From Roseibium algicola (GTDB lineage: Bacteria > Pseudomonadota > Alphaproteobacteria > Rhizobiales > Stappiaceae): DNA of 64,000 bases. How positions within the stretch are numbered: the stretch's first letter is position 1; the number at the start of each line of letters is the position of its first letter. The stretch covers positions 1 to 64,000 of the forward strand of contig NZ_CP019630.1 in NCBI RefSeq assembly GCF_001999245.1, written 5' to 3'. Positions 45,513 through 56,053 of the stretch are shown here, piece by piece. The notes under the pieces were generated by a model. It ran no database searches. It worked only from the letters and a program-made list of their open reading frames with translations, and was not told where the DNA came from. Made by a program: the position numbers and the translations under genes.

Positions 45513-46814
45513 GTGGCTTACGACACACCCAAACCTCTGGTTCTTTCAAACGCCAGAGTGATTGACCCGGCACGCGGCCTGGATGCTCCAGGTTCCGTCA
45601 TCATCGCGGACGGCACCATTCTCGCCGCCGGGCCGGAAGCTGCCAACCAGGGCTCTCCCTACGGAGCGGAAATTATCGACTGCAAGGGCGCGATCGCCTG
45701 TCCGGGCCTGATCGACTTCTGCGTCTCCGTCGGAGAACCGGGTGCAGAACACCGGGAAACGCTCGCCAGTGCCTCCCAGGCTGCCGCAAGCGGTGGCGTG
45801 ACGACAATTTGCACCATGCCCGATACGGATCCGGTCATTGATGATCCCGCGCTGGTCGATTTCATCCTGCGCCGGGCGCGTGACACTGCCATCGTCAACG
45901 TGTTGCCACTGGCCGCCTTGACGAAAGGCCTCAAGGGCGAGGAAATGGCCGAAATCGGCTTGCTGAAGGAAGCAGGAGCCGTTGCCTTCACCAACGGCCA
46001 CAAGTCGGTCAAGAATGCCCAGGTCATGCGCCGCATGATGACCTATGCCCGCGATTTCGATGCGCTGGTCATCCACCACACGGAAGACCCGGACCTCGCC
46101 GGCGGGGTCATGAACGCAGGGCTGAACGCCAGTTGGAAAGGTCTTTCTGGTGTGCCGCGTGAAGCGGAAATCATCATGCTGGAGCGGGACCTGCGCCTGG
46201 TTGCCATGTCCAAGGGCAAGTATCACGCAAACCTCATTTCCACCTCCGACAGCGCAGACGTGGTTCGAGCAGGCAAGGCCAAAGGGCTGGACATCACCGC
46301 CGGGGTATCGATCAATCACCTGACCCACAACGAAAACGACATCGGCGCCTATCGGACGTTCTTCAAGATGTCGCCACCACTGCGCGATGAAGACGACCGG
46401 CAAGCGATGATCGCGGCTGTTGCCGACGGCACAATCGACATCATCTGCTCCAATCATGACCCGCAGGACGTGGAAACCAAACGTCATCCGTGGGCGGAAG
46501 CAGAAGACGGCGCCATCGGCCTTGAAACCCTTCTGGCGGCGGCCTTGCGGCTTTATCATTCCGAGCAGGTCGACCTTGTCACCCTGCTTGGCGCGATGAC
46601 CTGCCGCCCGGCGGACCGGCTGGGGCTGGAAACCGGACGTCTCTCCAAGGGAGCTCCGGCGGATGTGACAGTGTTCGATCCCGAGCGTCCCTGGGTCCTG
46701 GAAAAAAGTACCATCAAGTCACGTTCGAAAAATTCTCCCTTCGAGGATGCACGGTTCTCGGGGCGGGTGCTGCGCACGGTTGTCGGCGGGAAAACGGTTT
46801 TCAGCCACACCTGA
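45513..46814 (+). CDS. pyrX: dihydroorotase-like protein PyrC' (probably non-catalytic)
   Basis: A 433-residue amidohydrolase-fold protein closely related to class I dihydroorotase. The metal ligands are lost: PGLIDxHxH reads PGLIDFCVSVGEPG (Cys70, Ser72), the HISTAES segment reads LISTSDS, and TDHAPH reads SNHDPQ. It therefore should not hydrolyse dihydroorotate. In Pseudomonas the equivalent pyrC' product is needed for ATCase assembly, and the position next to pyrB fits that. An active pyrC must lie elsewhere. The start is the GTG at 45513 with GGGA upstream. Confidence 0.9.
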   Translation: MAYDTPKPLVLSNARVIDPARGLDAPGSVIIADGTILAAGPEAANQGSPYGAEIIDCKGAIACPGLIDFCVSVGEPGAEHRETLASASQAAASGGVTTICTMPDTDPVIDDPALVDFILRRARDTAIVNVLPLAALTKGLKGEEMAEIGLLKEAGAVAFTNGHKSVKNAQVMRRMMTYARDFDALVIHHTEDPDLAGGVMNAGLNASWKGLSGVPREAEIIMLERDLRLVAMSKGKYHANLISTSDSADVVRAGKAKGLDITAGVSINHLTHNENDIGAYRTFFKMSPPLRDEDDRQAMIAAVADGTIDIICSNHDPQDVETKRHPWAEAEDGAIGLETLLAAALRLYHSEQVDLVTLLGAMTCRPADRLGLETGRLSKGAPADVTVFDPERPWVLEKSTIKSRSKNSPFEDARFSGRVLRTVVGGKTVFSHT

Positions 46815-46900
46815 ACAAGCCCTTGTTTCCGTTCCAACGTTGATCCTGTTCGCGCCACAATTCTCCCTGAATCTGGCGCGAACGGAACTTCCAACGGAAC

Positions 46901-47686
46901 ATGCTGATGCGCCTGATCGCCCTTGCCTTTCTGATAACCGCGCTGTTTACCGGCAGCGCTTCGGCGGCTGATCTCTACATTAAGTACAAGCTTTACGCCC
47001 TTGGGCTGCCTATCGGCTCCGGCGTCCTGTCACTGGATATCGACAGCAAGTCCTATTCCGTCAGTGCCAACGGCCAGACCGCCGCCTTCGGACGGCTGGT
47101 GTCTGACGGCAAAGGCACAGTTGAAGTCGCTGGAACCGCACAAAAACTCGACCTGGAGCCAGCCCGCTACGCTCTTGACCTCAAGAGTGAAGACGAGACC
47201 GGAACCATCACCATGCGGATGCGTAAGGGCAGTATCGACGCTATCGAAGTTCGGCCGCCGCAGGATCGGATGAAGGAACGGGTCAAGGTAACCGCCGAGC
47301 ATCTTAAGAGTGTTCTCGATCCCCTGACCGCCGCCGTGCTTCCTGCCCCGCAGGGACTTGCCAAGGAGAGCTGCAACAGGACATTGCGCATCTTCGACGG
47401 CAAGGAACGTTACGACGTTCACCTGCAGTACAAATCCCGCAAGGCCACCAGAACGTCTGATGGCCGGTTCAAGGGCGACGTCATAGTCTGCGGTGTCCGG
47501 TACGAACCCATTTCCGGCCACCGGCCTAAGCGCAAGTCGATCCAGCAACTCGCGGCAAACAAGTCCATGGAAGTCTGGCTCGCACCGGTTGGTGACAAGC
47601 CGTATCTCGTCCCGCTCCGGGCCAGTATTTCCCTTCCGTTCGGATCGCTGCTGGTGGAAGCGGAAAAATACAAGCTCTCGGAATAG
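46901..47686 (+). CDS. exported DUF3108-family protein
   Basis: A 261-residue protein with a signal peptide (MLMRLIALAFLITALFTGSASAA) and a beta-rich mature domain. YKLYALGLPIGSG near the start and the central VRPPQDRM, LTAAVLP and RTLRIFDGKERYDV segments match DUF3108. The family is periplasmic and of unknown function. It stands alone between pyrX and plsY. Two ATGs six bases apart are possible; the first is used. Confidence 0.83.
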   Translation: MLMRLIALAFLITALFTGSASAADLYIKYKLYALGLPIGSGVLSLDIDSKSYSVSANGQTAAFGRLVSDGKGTVEVAGTAQKLDLEPARYALDLKSEDETGTITMRMRKGSIDAIEVRPPQDRMKERVKVTAEHLKSVLDPLTAAVLPAPQGLAKESCNRTLRIFDGKERYDVHLQYKSRKATRTSDGRFKGDVIVCGVRYEPISGHRPKRKSIQQLAANKSMEVWLAPVGDKPYLVPLRASISLPFGSLLVEAEKYKLSE

Positions 47687-47800
47687 ACCCCGCGCTATTT
47701 CCCTGCAAAGACACTCTTTTCTCAGTTGCCGGACTTGATCCGGGCTGCCATGCAGTTACATTGCGATGGCTATTTATTATGCACGTCATTGGAGTATCGC

Positions 47801-48466
47801 GTGCCAGAACCGATCAGCTGGGCCTTTGCCTGGCCCTACTATCTCGCCGCCCTCGCCTTCGGCTATCTGCTCGGTTCGATTCCCTTCGGCCTGCTGTTCA
47901 CGCGCATGGCCGGGCTTGGAGACATCCGCCAAATCGGCTCGGGCAACATCGGCACCACCAACGTTCTGCGCACCGGCCGCAAATCTCTGGCAGCTGCCAC
48001 GTTGCTGGGGGATGGATTGAAGGGCACCGTTGCCGTTCTGATCGTCAATCACTTCTACGGCCAGGAAATGGCTCTTATCGCCGGCCTTGGGGCGTTTCTC
48101 GGGCATCTCTTCCCGGTGTGGCTGAAGTTCAAGGGCGGCAAGGGTGTAGCAACCTACCTCGGCATTCTGCTTGGCCTCTATTGGCCGATGTTCCTGCTCG
48201 CGGCTGGCATCTGGATCGGTATGGCCTTCCTGTTCCGTTATTCGTCTCTGTCGGCACTGACGGCTACCCTGCTGACCCCGATCGTGCTCTATCTCGTTTT
48301 CCATCAGGTCCAGATAGCTCAGATGTTCGTCTTGCTGTCGGTGCTGCTATGGGCCAAGCATCACGAAAACATTGGGCGGCTTCTGCGCGGGGAAGAAAGC
48401 AAGATCGGCTCGAAATCCAAACCGGCGGCCAATGCTTCGTCTCCGCCCGGCGATGAAAGCGCGTGA
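47801..48466 (+). CDS. plsY: glycerol-3-phosphate acyltransferase PlsY
   Basis: A 221-residue membrane enzyme that transfers the acyl group from acyl-phosphate to glycerol 3-phosphate, the first step of phospholipid synthesis. The three cytoplasmic motifs are present: [23 protein letters not shown] and [13 protein letters not shown] use the GTG at 47801 with GGAG seven bases upstream; an in-frame extension to 47726 lacks support. The stop overlaps the dprA start as GTGA, so plsY and dprA are co-transcribed. Confidence 0.94.
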   Translation: MPEPISWAFAWPYYLAALAFGYLLGSIPFGLLFTRMAGLGDIRQIGSGNIGTTNVLRTGRKSLAAATLLGDGLKGTVAVLIVNHFYGQEMALIAGLGAFLGHLFPVWLKFKGGKGVATYLGILLGLYWPMFLLAAGIWIGMAFLFRYSSLSALTATLLTPIVLYLVFHQVQIAQMFVLLSVLLWAKHHENIGRLLRGEESKIGSKSKPAANASSPPGDESA

Positions 48467-49602
48467 ACCGCGTTTCTGAAAATATAACTCCCGGAAACCT
48501 CTCCGAGGCGGAACGTCTGGCGTGGCTTCGCCTAATACGATCGGAAAACGTCGGTCCCGTTACATTCGCGGAACTTCTGAAACATGCTGGCTCCGCTCAA
48601 CGAGCGCTGGAGCTGCTTCCCGATCTTGCAAGGCGCGGCGGCAAGGCTAGCCGGATTTGTCCGCTTGAAGACGCTGAAGCCGAGCTGGATGCCCATGGGC
48701 GGATCGGGGCCCGTTTGATTGGCCTGCATGAACCCGACTATCCGCAACATCTTCGACATATCGACGGTCCGCCGCCGCTCCTGTCCGTCAAGGGCGGCAC
48801 CTCCGCGCTGACCCGGGAACGGATGATTGCGATCGTCGGTGCCCGCAACGCTTCGCTTTCTGGCAGAAAACTTGCGACACGATTTGCACAGGGGCTTGGG
48901 GCAGAAGGCTTTTCAATCGTGTCCGGCCTCGCCCGCGGGATCGATGCTGCCGCCCATGAAGCCTCACTACAAACAGGTACCATCGCCGTGTTTGCGGGAG
49001 GCATAAATGTGCTCTACCCGCCGGAACACGACAGGTTGCTTGCTGCCGTTCTCGACACAGGAGGCGCCGTCATCAGCGAGATGCCTCTTGGCTGGAAACC
49101 CCGCAGCCGGGATTTTCCCCGGCGCAACCGGCTGATTTCAGGCCTGTCTCTGGGGGTCATCGTTATCGAAGCCGCCAAGGCCTCCGGCTCTCTTCATACC
49201 GCTCGTTATGCTCTTGAGCAGAACAGGGACATTTTCGCCGTACCGGGTTCCCCCCTGGATCCGCGTTCGGAAGGTGCCAACGGCTTGATCCGGCAGGGTG
49301 CGGCACTTGTCTCGACCGCCGACGATGTGCTGGAAGGCCTTGGTGGTCGACTGGCACCAACCCTTCCCTTTGGCAGGCAGTTCCGCGAAGAGAGCGAAAC
49401 CGCCCCTCTTTCCCGCTCCGAACCGGATGGAAAGCTGCGTGACCGCGTCCTTGCGGCGCTTGGTCCAACCCCTGTGGACATGGATGAATTGATACGCTTT
49501 GCGGATGGTGATGCGAGGTCGGTTCACGTCGTGCTGCTGGAACTCGAACTTGCCGGACGCCTCGAAAGACACCGCGGCAACAAAATCTCCGCTTTGATGT
49601 AA
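48463..49602 (+). CDS. dprA: DNA-processing protein DprA
   Basis: A 379-residue protein that binds single-stranded DNA and loads RecA during natural transformation. The Rossmann-type core has [24 protein letters not shown] and [34 protein letters not shown] and [12 protein letters not shown] follow, all typical. A short N-terminal SAM-like part and a C-terminal winged-helix (about 320-379) flank it. The GTG start overlaps plsY. Other competence genes are not in view, so transformability is only suggested. Confidence 0.94.
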   Translation: MNRVSENITPGNLSEAERLAWLRLIRSENVGPVTFAELLKHAGSAQRALELLPDLARRGGKASRICPLEDAEAELDAHGRIGARLIGLHEPDYPQHLRHIDGPPPLLSVKGGTSALTRERMIAIVGARNASLSGRKLATRFAQGLGAEGFSIVSGLARGIDAAAHEASLQTGTIAVFAGGINVLYPPEHDRLLAAVLDTGGAVISEMPLGWKPRSRDFPRRNRLISGLSLGVIVIEAAKASGSLHTARYALEQNRDIFAVPGSPLDPRSEGANGLIRQGAALVSTADDVLEGLGGRLAPTLPFGRQFREESETAPLSRSEPDGKLRDRVLAALGPTPVDMDELIRFADGDARSVHVVLLELELAGRLERHRGNKISALM

Positions 49603-49790
49603 GGGGCCGTTTTTCCTTGAATCTCAGTGGATAACCCGTATCTGGACCGAACCGCTTGACCCGGAAGGATCAAAGGTCCATTTGACAGGCGGCGCTTGAT
49701 CCTTGATCGTCTGCGCCACTGAATTAGCACTCAGATCACCTTCTCCACCGGGCGGGGGCTCCGTATCCGGCAAAAATATTTTGGGTAAGA

Positions 49791-52469
49791 ATGAACGTCG
49801 TCATTGTCGAATCGCCGGCGAAAGCCAAGACGATCAACAAATATCTCGGTTCCGACTATACGGTGCTGGCTTCCTACGGCCATGTGCGAGATCTGCCGGC
49901 CAAGGACGGCTCGGTGCTGCCGGACGACAATTTCGCCATGAGCTGGCAAGTGGATGCGAAGGCGCAGAAACGGCTGAGCGAAATCGCCAATGCGGTCAAG
50001 GATGCCGACCGCCTCATTCTCGCGACTGACCCTGACCGCGAAGGGGAAGCAATTTCGTGGCACGTTCTGGAAGTGCTGCAAAAGAAGAAGGTGCTGAAGG
50101 ACAAGCAGGTCGAGCGCGTGGTTTTCAACGCGATCACCAAGAAGGCGATCCTGGAAGCGATGGACAATCCGCGCCAGCTGGATACGCCGCTGGTCGATGC
50201 CTATCTCGCCCGCCGAGCACTGGATTACCTGGTCGGTTTCACCCTGTCTCCGGTCCTGTGGCGCAAGCTGCCCGGTGCCCGTTCCGCCGGGCGCGTGCAG
50301 TCTGTCGCATTGCGGCTGATCTGCGACCGGGAAATGGAAATCGAAACCTTCAAGCCGCAAGAATACTGGTCGATCTTCGCCAACATGAAGACACCGACCG
50401 GGGACATGTTCCAGGCTGGCGTGACCGGTTTTGACGGCAAGAAAATCGGCCGTCTCGACATCAACAACGAAGCGGAAGCCACCGCGATCAAGACGATGCT
50501 GGAAAGTGCCAGCTTCAAGGTCGACAGCGTGGCTTCCAAGCCTGCGAAGCGCAATCCGGCGGCGCCGTTCACGACCTCCACCCTGCAGCAGGAAGCCTCA
50601 CGCAAACTCGGGTTTTCCGCATCGCGCACCATGCAGGTGGCGCAGAAGCTTTATGAGGGCATTTCAATCGGTGGCGAGACTTCCGGTCTCATCACCTATA
50701 TGCGTACCGACGGCGTTCAGATTGCCGGCGAAGCGATCGCTGCCGCCCGCTCCGTAATCGCCAAGGATTTCGGTGACAATTACGTTCCGGAAAGCCCGCG
50801 CGTCTATACCTCCAAGGCAAAGAACGCCCAGGAAGCACACGAAGCGATCCGGCCAACGGACCTTTCGCGTCGCCCGAAGGATGTCGCCCGGTTCCTGGAT
50901 CCGGACCAGGCCAAACTTTATGAGCTTGTGTGGAAACGGACCATGGCCTCTCAGATGGAGTCGGCCGTTCTGGAACGGACCACCATTGAGATTCTCGCCG
51001 ACGGTTCCGGTAAACGCGCCAATCTGCGTGCCACTGGCTCCGTCGTCCGCTTTGACGGTTTTCTTGCGCTTTACCAGGAAGGCCGGGACGACGAGGAAGA
51101 CGAGAACTCCAAGCGTCTACCAGCGGTCGATGAAGGTGCCGCGCTGACGGCTGCCTCTGTCGACGGGACCGCACAAGCCATCGAAGCCTCGCAGCATTTC
51201 ACGACACCGCCGCCGCGCTACACCGAAGCGAGCCTGGTCAAGAAGATGGAAGAGCTTGGCATCGGCCGGCCGTCCACCTATGCCTCGACGCTCCAGACCC
51301 TGCGCGACCGTGACTATGTCGAACTCGACAAGAAGCAGCTTGTTCCGATGGACAAGGGCCGCATTGTTACCGCGTTCCTGGAAAGCTTCTTCCAGCGCTA
51401 TGTCGAATTCGACTTCACAGCGAGCCTGGAAGAACAGCTCGACAAGATTTCCGCAGGCGAGCTTTCCTGGCTCGACGTGCTACGTGATTTCTGGACCGGG
51501 TTCTCCGGCGCGGTCGATGAAATCAAGGACCTGCGCGTTGCCCATGTCATCGACGCGCTGAACGAGCTGCTCGGGCCGCATATCTTCCCGCCGAAGGAGG
51601 ATGGCACCGATCCGCGCAAGTGCCCGTCCTGCGACACAGGTCAGCTATCGCTCAAGGTCAGCCGCTGGGGCGCTTTCATCGGCTGCTCCAACTATCCCGA
51701 GTGCGGCTTTACACGGCAGCTCGGCAAGCCGAGCGGTGAAGACGGCGAAGGTGACGACGGCCCGAAGGTTCTCGGCACCGATCCGGAAACCGGCCTTGAC
51801 GTTTCCCTGCGCAACGGCCGCTTCGGCCCCTATGTTCAGCTGGGCGAGGAAGCCAAGCCGAAACGAGCCTCCCTGCCCCGTGGCTGGTCCGCACCGGACA
51901 TGGATCTGGAAAAGGCGCTACAGCTTCTGTCGCTGCCACGCGAGGTGGGGCCACACCCGGAAGACGGCAAGATGATCTCGGCCGGTATCGGTCGCTACGG
52001 GCCCTTCGTGCTGCATGAAGGCACCTATGCCAACCTGTCCACACCAGACGAAGTGTTCTCCGTCGGCATCAACCGTGCTGTCGATGCTCTTGCGCAGAAA
52101 CGCGCCAAGGGTGGTGGACGCGGCGGTGCAGCGGCAACGCCGCTGAAGGAGCTTGGCGATCATCCGTCCGAAGGTGGCCCGATCAATGTTTATGACGGGC
52201 GCTATGGGCCTTACGTCAAGCACGGCAAGATCAACGCCACGCTACCGAAGGACACCGACCCCAAGGCCGTGACGATGGAACAGGCGCTGGAGCTGATCGC
52301 GGCAAAGGCCTCCAAGGGCGGCACCAAGAAGAAGGCGGCTGCCAAGAAACCTGCTGCGAAGAAAACAGCAACCAAAAAGACGGCCACCAAGAAGACGACG
52401 GCAAAGTCATCCGCAAAGGCAAAGGTCGATGCGTCGTCCGAAGAGGTGCCCTGGGATGATGCGAGTTGA
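49791..52469 (+). CDS. topA: DNA topoisomerase I
   Basis: The 892-residue type IA enzyme relaxes negative supercoils. The Toprim domain opens MNVVIVESPAKAKTI and has ATDPDREGEAISWH; GARSAGRVQSVALR and the tyrosine motif ITYMRTDG (about residue 305) are intact. The C-terminus has one four-cysteine zinc ribbon (CPSC to YPECGF), then three repeats of the GRFGPYV type, then a Lys/Ala-rich tail of about 35 residues that should bind DNA. Its stop overlaps the rnr start as TTGA. Length is normal for alphaproteobacteria. Confidence 0.97.
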   Translation: MNVVIVESPAKAKTINKYLGSDYTVLASYGHVRDLPAKDGSVLPDDNFAMSWQVDAKAQKRLSEIANAVKDADRLILATDPDREGEAISWHVLEVLQKKKVLKDKQVERVVFNAITKKAILEAMDNPRQLDTPLVDAYLARRALDYLVGFTLSPVLWRKLPGARSAGRVQSVALRLICDREMEIETFKPQEYWSIFANMKTPTGDMFQAGVTGFDGKKIGRLDINNEAEATAIKTMLESASFKVDSVASKPAKRNPAAPFTTSTLQQEASRKLGFSASRTMQVAQKLYEGISIGGETSGLITYMRTDGVQIAGEAIAAARSVIAKDFGDNYVPESPRVYTSKAKNAQEAHEAIRPTDLSRRPKDVARFLDPDQAKLYELVWKRTMASQMESAVLERTTIEILADGSGKRANLRATGSVVRFDGFLALYQEGRDDEEDENSKRLPAVDEGAALTAASVDGTAQAIEASQHFTTPPPRYTEASLVKKMEELGIGRPSTYASTLQTLRDRDYVELDKKQLVPMDKGRIVTAFLESFFQRYVEFDFTASLEEQLDKISAGELSWLDVLRDFWTGFSGAVDEIKDLRVAHVIDALNELLGPHIFPPKEDGTDPRKCPSCDTGQLSLKVSRWGAFIGCSNYPECGFTRQLGKPSGEDGEGDDGPKVLGTDPETGLDVSLRNGRFGPYVQLGEEAKPKRASLPRGWSAPDMDLEKALQLLSLPREVGPHPEDGKMISAGIGRYGPFVLHEGTYANLSTPDEVFSVGINRAVDALAQKRAKGGGRGGAAATPLKELGDHPSEGGPINVYDGRYGPYVKHGKINATLPKDTDPKAVTMEQALELIAAKASKGGTKKKAAAKKPAAKKTATKKTATKKTTAKSSAKAKVDASSEEVPWDDAS

Positions 52470-54784
52470 GCGCAAAACGGATTAACACGCGCAAGCACAC
52501 CAATCGAAAACACGCCAAGGTTCCGGGTGAAATGCCGTCACGCGAGGATATTCTCGCGTTTGTTGCAGATAACCCGGGGCGTGCGGGCAAGCGCGAGATT
52601 GCCCGTCATTTCGGTATTATAGGCGGGGCCCGCATCCATCTGAAAAAGATGTTGAAGGACCTGACCGACGACGGTCTGATGGAAAAGCGCAACAAGCGCA
52701 TGATCCGTCCTGGCGATCTGCCGCCGGTTTTCGTGGCCAATCTCATTGCACGCGACCGGGACGGTGAGCTGATCGCGACCCCTGTCGACTGGGACGACGA
52801 GGCTGGCACTCCGCCGAAAATTCTGGTGCTGACCGGCAAGACCAAGGCGACGCAACCCGGCCTGGGTGACCGCGCACTCGTGCGCCTGACCGAAGCTGAG
52901 AGCGGCCCCGAAACAGAACATGTCGCTCGCGTCATCCGCGTTTTGGAAAAGCGTCAGGGTGCAATCCTCGGAATTCTGCGGAAGCGTGACGGCACCCGCC
53001 CGCCCTATCTCGAACCGATTGACCGCAAGCAGCGGGAACTCGACATCGATCCGCGTGACCTCAAGGACTCAGAGGACGGAGATCTTGTCAGCGTTCAGGT
53101 GACGCGCTCCGGCCGCTACGGCCATCCCGTCGCGTCGGTGGTTGAGCGCTTCGGCTCGATGAATTCGGAAAAGGCGGTTTCGGAGATCGCCCTGCAATCG
53201 CATGGCATTCCGCATGTCTTTCCGGCAGCTGTAGAAGCGCAGGCCGAGAGCGCAAAGCCGGTGGAGAAACTCGGCAAGCGCGAGGACTGGCGGCAGGTGC
53301 CGCTGATCACCATCGACCCGCCCGACGCAAAAGACCACGACGACGCCGTCTACGCCGAAGCGGACGAGGACCCTTCCAACGAAGGCGGCTATATTTGCTA
53401 TGTGGCGATTGCGGATGTCGCATACTACGTCACCCCCGGCTCTCCGATGGACCGGGAAGCGAACCTGCGCGGCAACTCGGTCTATTTTCCCGACCGGGTG
53501 ATCCCGATGCTGCCGGAGCGAATTTCCAACCAGCTCTGCTCGCTCCGGGAAAAGGAAGACAAGCCGGCGCTTGGCGTGCGGATGGTGTTCGACAAGACCG
53601 GACGCAAGACCGGCCACACCTTTCACAGGGTGCTGATGCGTTCGGCGGCAAAACTCTCCTATCTGCAGGCCCAGAAGGCGATTGACGGCACGACAGACGA
53701 GAAGACCGAAACCCTGCTCGACGGCGTCCTGAAGCCGCTATGGGCCGCTTACGCCGTGCTGAAGAGGGGACGTGAGGCGCGCGAACCGCTGGAACTCGAT
53801 CTGCCGGAACGCAAGATCAAGCTGAAACCGGATGGAACTGTCGATCATGTCTATGTTCCGGAGCGTCTGGACGCCCACAAGCTGATCGAAGAATTCATGA
53901 TCCAGGCGAACGTGGCAGCCGCCGAAACGCTGGAGCAGAAGAAAACGCCCCTGCTCTACCGGATCCACGATGCCTCGACCCCGGAAAAGCTGGAAAGCCT
54001 GAAAGACTTTCTGTCGACGATCAACATCAAGCTGCCGTCCTCCGGTGGTCTCCGCCCCTCCGCCTTCAACGGCATACTTGCCAAGGTGAAGGACACACCG
54101 CAGGCCAATCTCGTCAACGAGGTGGTCTTGCGCAGCCAGGCCCAGGCAGAATACGCCCCGCAGAACATCGGCCATTTCGGCTTGAACCTGCGGCGGTACG
54201 CGCATTTCACGTCACCGATCCGCCGGTATGCCGATCTGATCGTGCACCGTGGGCTGATATCCGCGCTCGGGCTTGGCAAGGATGGCTTGCCGGAAGGTAT
54301 CGAGACGAAACTGGAGGCCATCGGCGCTGAAATCTCGGCCGCTGAACGGCGGGCAATGCTTGCCGAACGCGACACCATCGACCGTCTGATTGCCCTTTGG
54401 ATGAGCGACCAGATCGGCGCGAGTTTTCAGGGCAGAATTGCAGGGGTGGTCAAGTCCGGCATGTTTGTTCGCCTGACCGACACAGGTGCCGACGGCTTCG
54501 TACCGGCCTCCACAATCGGCCTCGATTATTATCGCTATGACGAAGGGTCGCACGCCCTGATAGGTGACAAAACCGGCGAGACCTACCAACTTGGCGATCA
54601 AGTGGAGGTCCGGCTGGTGGAAGCAGCCCCCTTTGCCGGTGCACTGACATTCGAGCTGCTGAGCCACGGCAGCATTGCCGGCAAACGCATCCGGAAAGCC
54701 GCGCCAAAGGTGCGGCGCGGGCCGCCGAAGGGCGGACGCGGCAAGGCCTCACCGAAGAAACAGGGTCGAAGGAGATCTTCGTGA
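52466..54784 (+). CDS. rnr: ribonuclease R
   Basis: A 772-residue 3'-5' exoribonuclease that degrades structured RNA. It has an N-terminal winged helix (about 25-85), cold-shock domains, the RNB catalytic core with DPPDAKDHDDAVYAE (metal-binding aspartates), a C-terminal S1 domain (GVVKSGMFVRL) and a basic tail. A TTG start overlapping topA is used; ATG at 52532 (MPSREDIL) is a reasonable alternative because the family similarity starts there. The gene is coupled to the next one by GTGA. Confidence 0.95.
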   Translation: MSAKRINTRKHTNRKHAKVPGEMPSREDILAFVADNPGRAGKREIARHFGIIGGARIHLKKMLKDLTDDGLMEKRNKRMIRPGDLPPVFVANLIARDRDGELIATPVDWDDEAGTPPKILVLTGKTKATQPGLGDRALVRLTEAESGPETEHVARVIRVLEKRQGAILGILRKRDGTRPPYLEPIDRKQRELDIDPRDLKDSEDGDLVSVQVTRSGRYGHPVASVVERFGSMNSEKAVSEIALQSHGIPHVFPAAVEAQAESAKPVEKLGKREDWRQVPLITIDPPDAKDHDDAVYAEADEDPSNEGGYICYVAIADVAYYVTPGSPMDREANLRGNSVYFPDRVIPMLPERISNQLCSLREKEDKPALGVRMVFDKTGRKTGHTFHRVLMRSAAKLSYLQAQKAIDGTTDEKTETLLDGVLKPLWAAYAVLKRGREAREPLELDLPERKIKLKPDGTVDHVYVPERLDAHKLIEEFMIQANVAAAETLEQKKTPLLYRIHDASTPEKLESLKDFLSTINIKLPSSGGLRPSAFNGILAKVKDTPQANLVNEVVLRSQAQAEYAPQNIGHFGLNLRRYAHFTSPIRRYADLIVHRGLISALGLGKDGLPEGIETKLEAIGAEISAAERRAMLAERDTIDRLIALWMSDQIGASFQGRIAGVVKSGMFVRLTDTGADGFVPASTIGLDYYRYDEGSHALIGDKTGETYQLGDQVEVRLVEAAPFAGALTFELLSHGSIAGKRIRKAAPKVRRGPPKGGRGKASPKKQGRRRSS

Positions 54785-55251
54785 CGGTCCGGTATGAACT
54801 GCACGACAAACTGGAAACGCCGGATACAGCATCCGAAAAACCGCGGCGCAACGTTCTTCAGGCCATGCTGCGCGGTGCCGGCAACCGGTGCATGAACTGC
54901 GGAAAAGGCAAGGTGTTCGATGGCTTCCTTCAGCCACACTATGCCTGCTCTGTCTGCGGCGAGGAGTTTCATCACCATCGCGCGGACGACGCCCCGCCCT
55001 ATTTCACAATCACCATTGTCGGCCACATTATCGTTCCTGGCCTTCTGGCCGTGGAAGTGTTGTGGCATCCCGCGTTGTGGATCCATATGTCTCTCTGGGT
55101 ACCGCTGACGCTGATCCTGTCGCTGTCGCTTCTGCGACCGATCAAAGGTGCGCTGATCGGTCTGCAGTGGGCGCTCTACATGCATGGTTTTGACCCGGAT
55201 GCGGAAGACGACACGCCTCCCATTCCGGTGCCTTCCGAAAGGGTTACATGA
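54781..55251 (+). CDS. DUF983 membrane protein
   Basis: A 156-residue protein with two membrane helices (about 77-97 and 102-120) and an N-terminal zinc-ribbon-like pair, RCMNCGKGKVFDGF and YACSVCGEEF (CxxC twice). This arrangement defines DUF983. The family is often found beside rnr or cytochrome genes and its function is unknown. The GTG start overlaps the rnr stop by four bases, and its own stop overlaps the NUDIX start as ATGA. Confidence 0.93.
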   Translation: MTVRYELHDKLETPDTASEKPRRNVLQAMLRGAGNRCMNCGKGKVFDGFLQPHYACSVCGEEFHHHRADDAPPYFTITIVGHIIVPGLLAVEVLWHPALWIHMSLWVPLTLILSLSLLRPIKGALIGLQWALYMHGFDPDAEDDTPPIPVPSERVT

Positions 55252-55994
55252 GCGGTTCGTTCGAAAAGCAGCTGGCAAAAGACGAAAAAGCCGGAAACTA
55301 TCCGTATATCCGTCCCAAGGATGCCGCAACGCTGCTCATTCTGGACCGCGACGATCGGGGTTCCGTGAAGCTGCTGATGGGCCGTCGTCACATGCGCCAT
55401 GCCTTCATGCCGGGAAAATTCGTGTTCCCTGGTGGCCGAGTGGATGTCTCCGATTCCCGTGTGACCGACGTGCTTCCCTATCATCCGGACGTCGAGGCAA
55501 AGCTTACGCAGGACCTGAAGAACGCCAAGTCTGCCGCGCGCGTTCGTGCACTGGCCCTGGCCGCCATTCGGGAAACCTATGAAGAGGCCGGGCTGTTTAT
55601 CGGCCGTCTGGCGCACAACAACCACCTGCACCTTGGTACCGGCTTCGAGGCATTTGCCGAGCGCGGCATACAGCCCGACCTGAGCGGCCTTCGGATGATT
55701 GCGAGGGCCATCACCCCACCGCAACGCCCGCGACGCTTCGACACCCGTTTTCTGGCCGTCTGGGCGGACGCCATTGCCGACAGGTTGCCCGATGGAACCG
55801 GCCCGTCCGGCGAACTGGAAGACTGTGCCTGGCTGACTTTCGAAGAGGCGAGGCAGAAGGATCTGCCGATGATCACCAACAAGATCCTGACCGACCTGGA
55901 AGACAGGCTGGCGAAAGACCCTGAGCTTTCACCGACGACGCCTGTCCCCTACTATTTCTTTCGCAAGGGCGGTTTCGTGAAGCAGGAGCTCTGA
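55248..55994 (+). CDS. NUDIX hydrolase (NUDT19-like, split Nudix box)
   Basis: A 248-residue phosphohydrolase. FPGGRVD opens the Nudix region, and the catalytic helix ALAAIRETYEEAGLFIG appears some 35 residues later, so the box carries a large insertion as in the NUDT19/coenzyme A diphosphatase-like group. The substrate is probably a nucleoside diphosphate derivative such as CoA, by family only. It is translationally coupled to DUF983 and is the last gene of the topA run. Confidence 0.9.
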   Translation: MSGSFEKQLAKDEKAGNYPYIRPKDAATLLILDRDDRGSVKLLMGRRHMRHAFMPGKFVFPGGRVDVSDSRVTDVLPYHPDVEAKLTQDLKNAKSAARVRALALAAIRETYEEAGLFIGRLAHNNHLHLGTGFEAFAERGIQPDLSGLRMIARAITPPQRPRRFDTRFLAVWADAIADRLPDGTGPSGELEDCAWLTFEEARQKDLPMITNKILTDLEDRLAKDPELSPTTPVPYYFFRKGGFVKQEL

Positions 55995-56053
55995 AGTTAC
56001 CTGTACCTGGCGGATTGCCGGCCATTGTAACACACAAAGGTGTGTCCAGGCTT

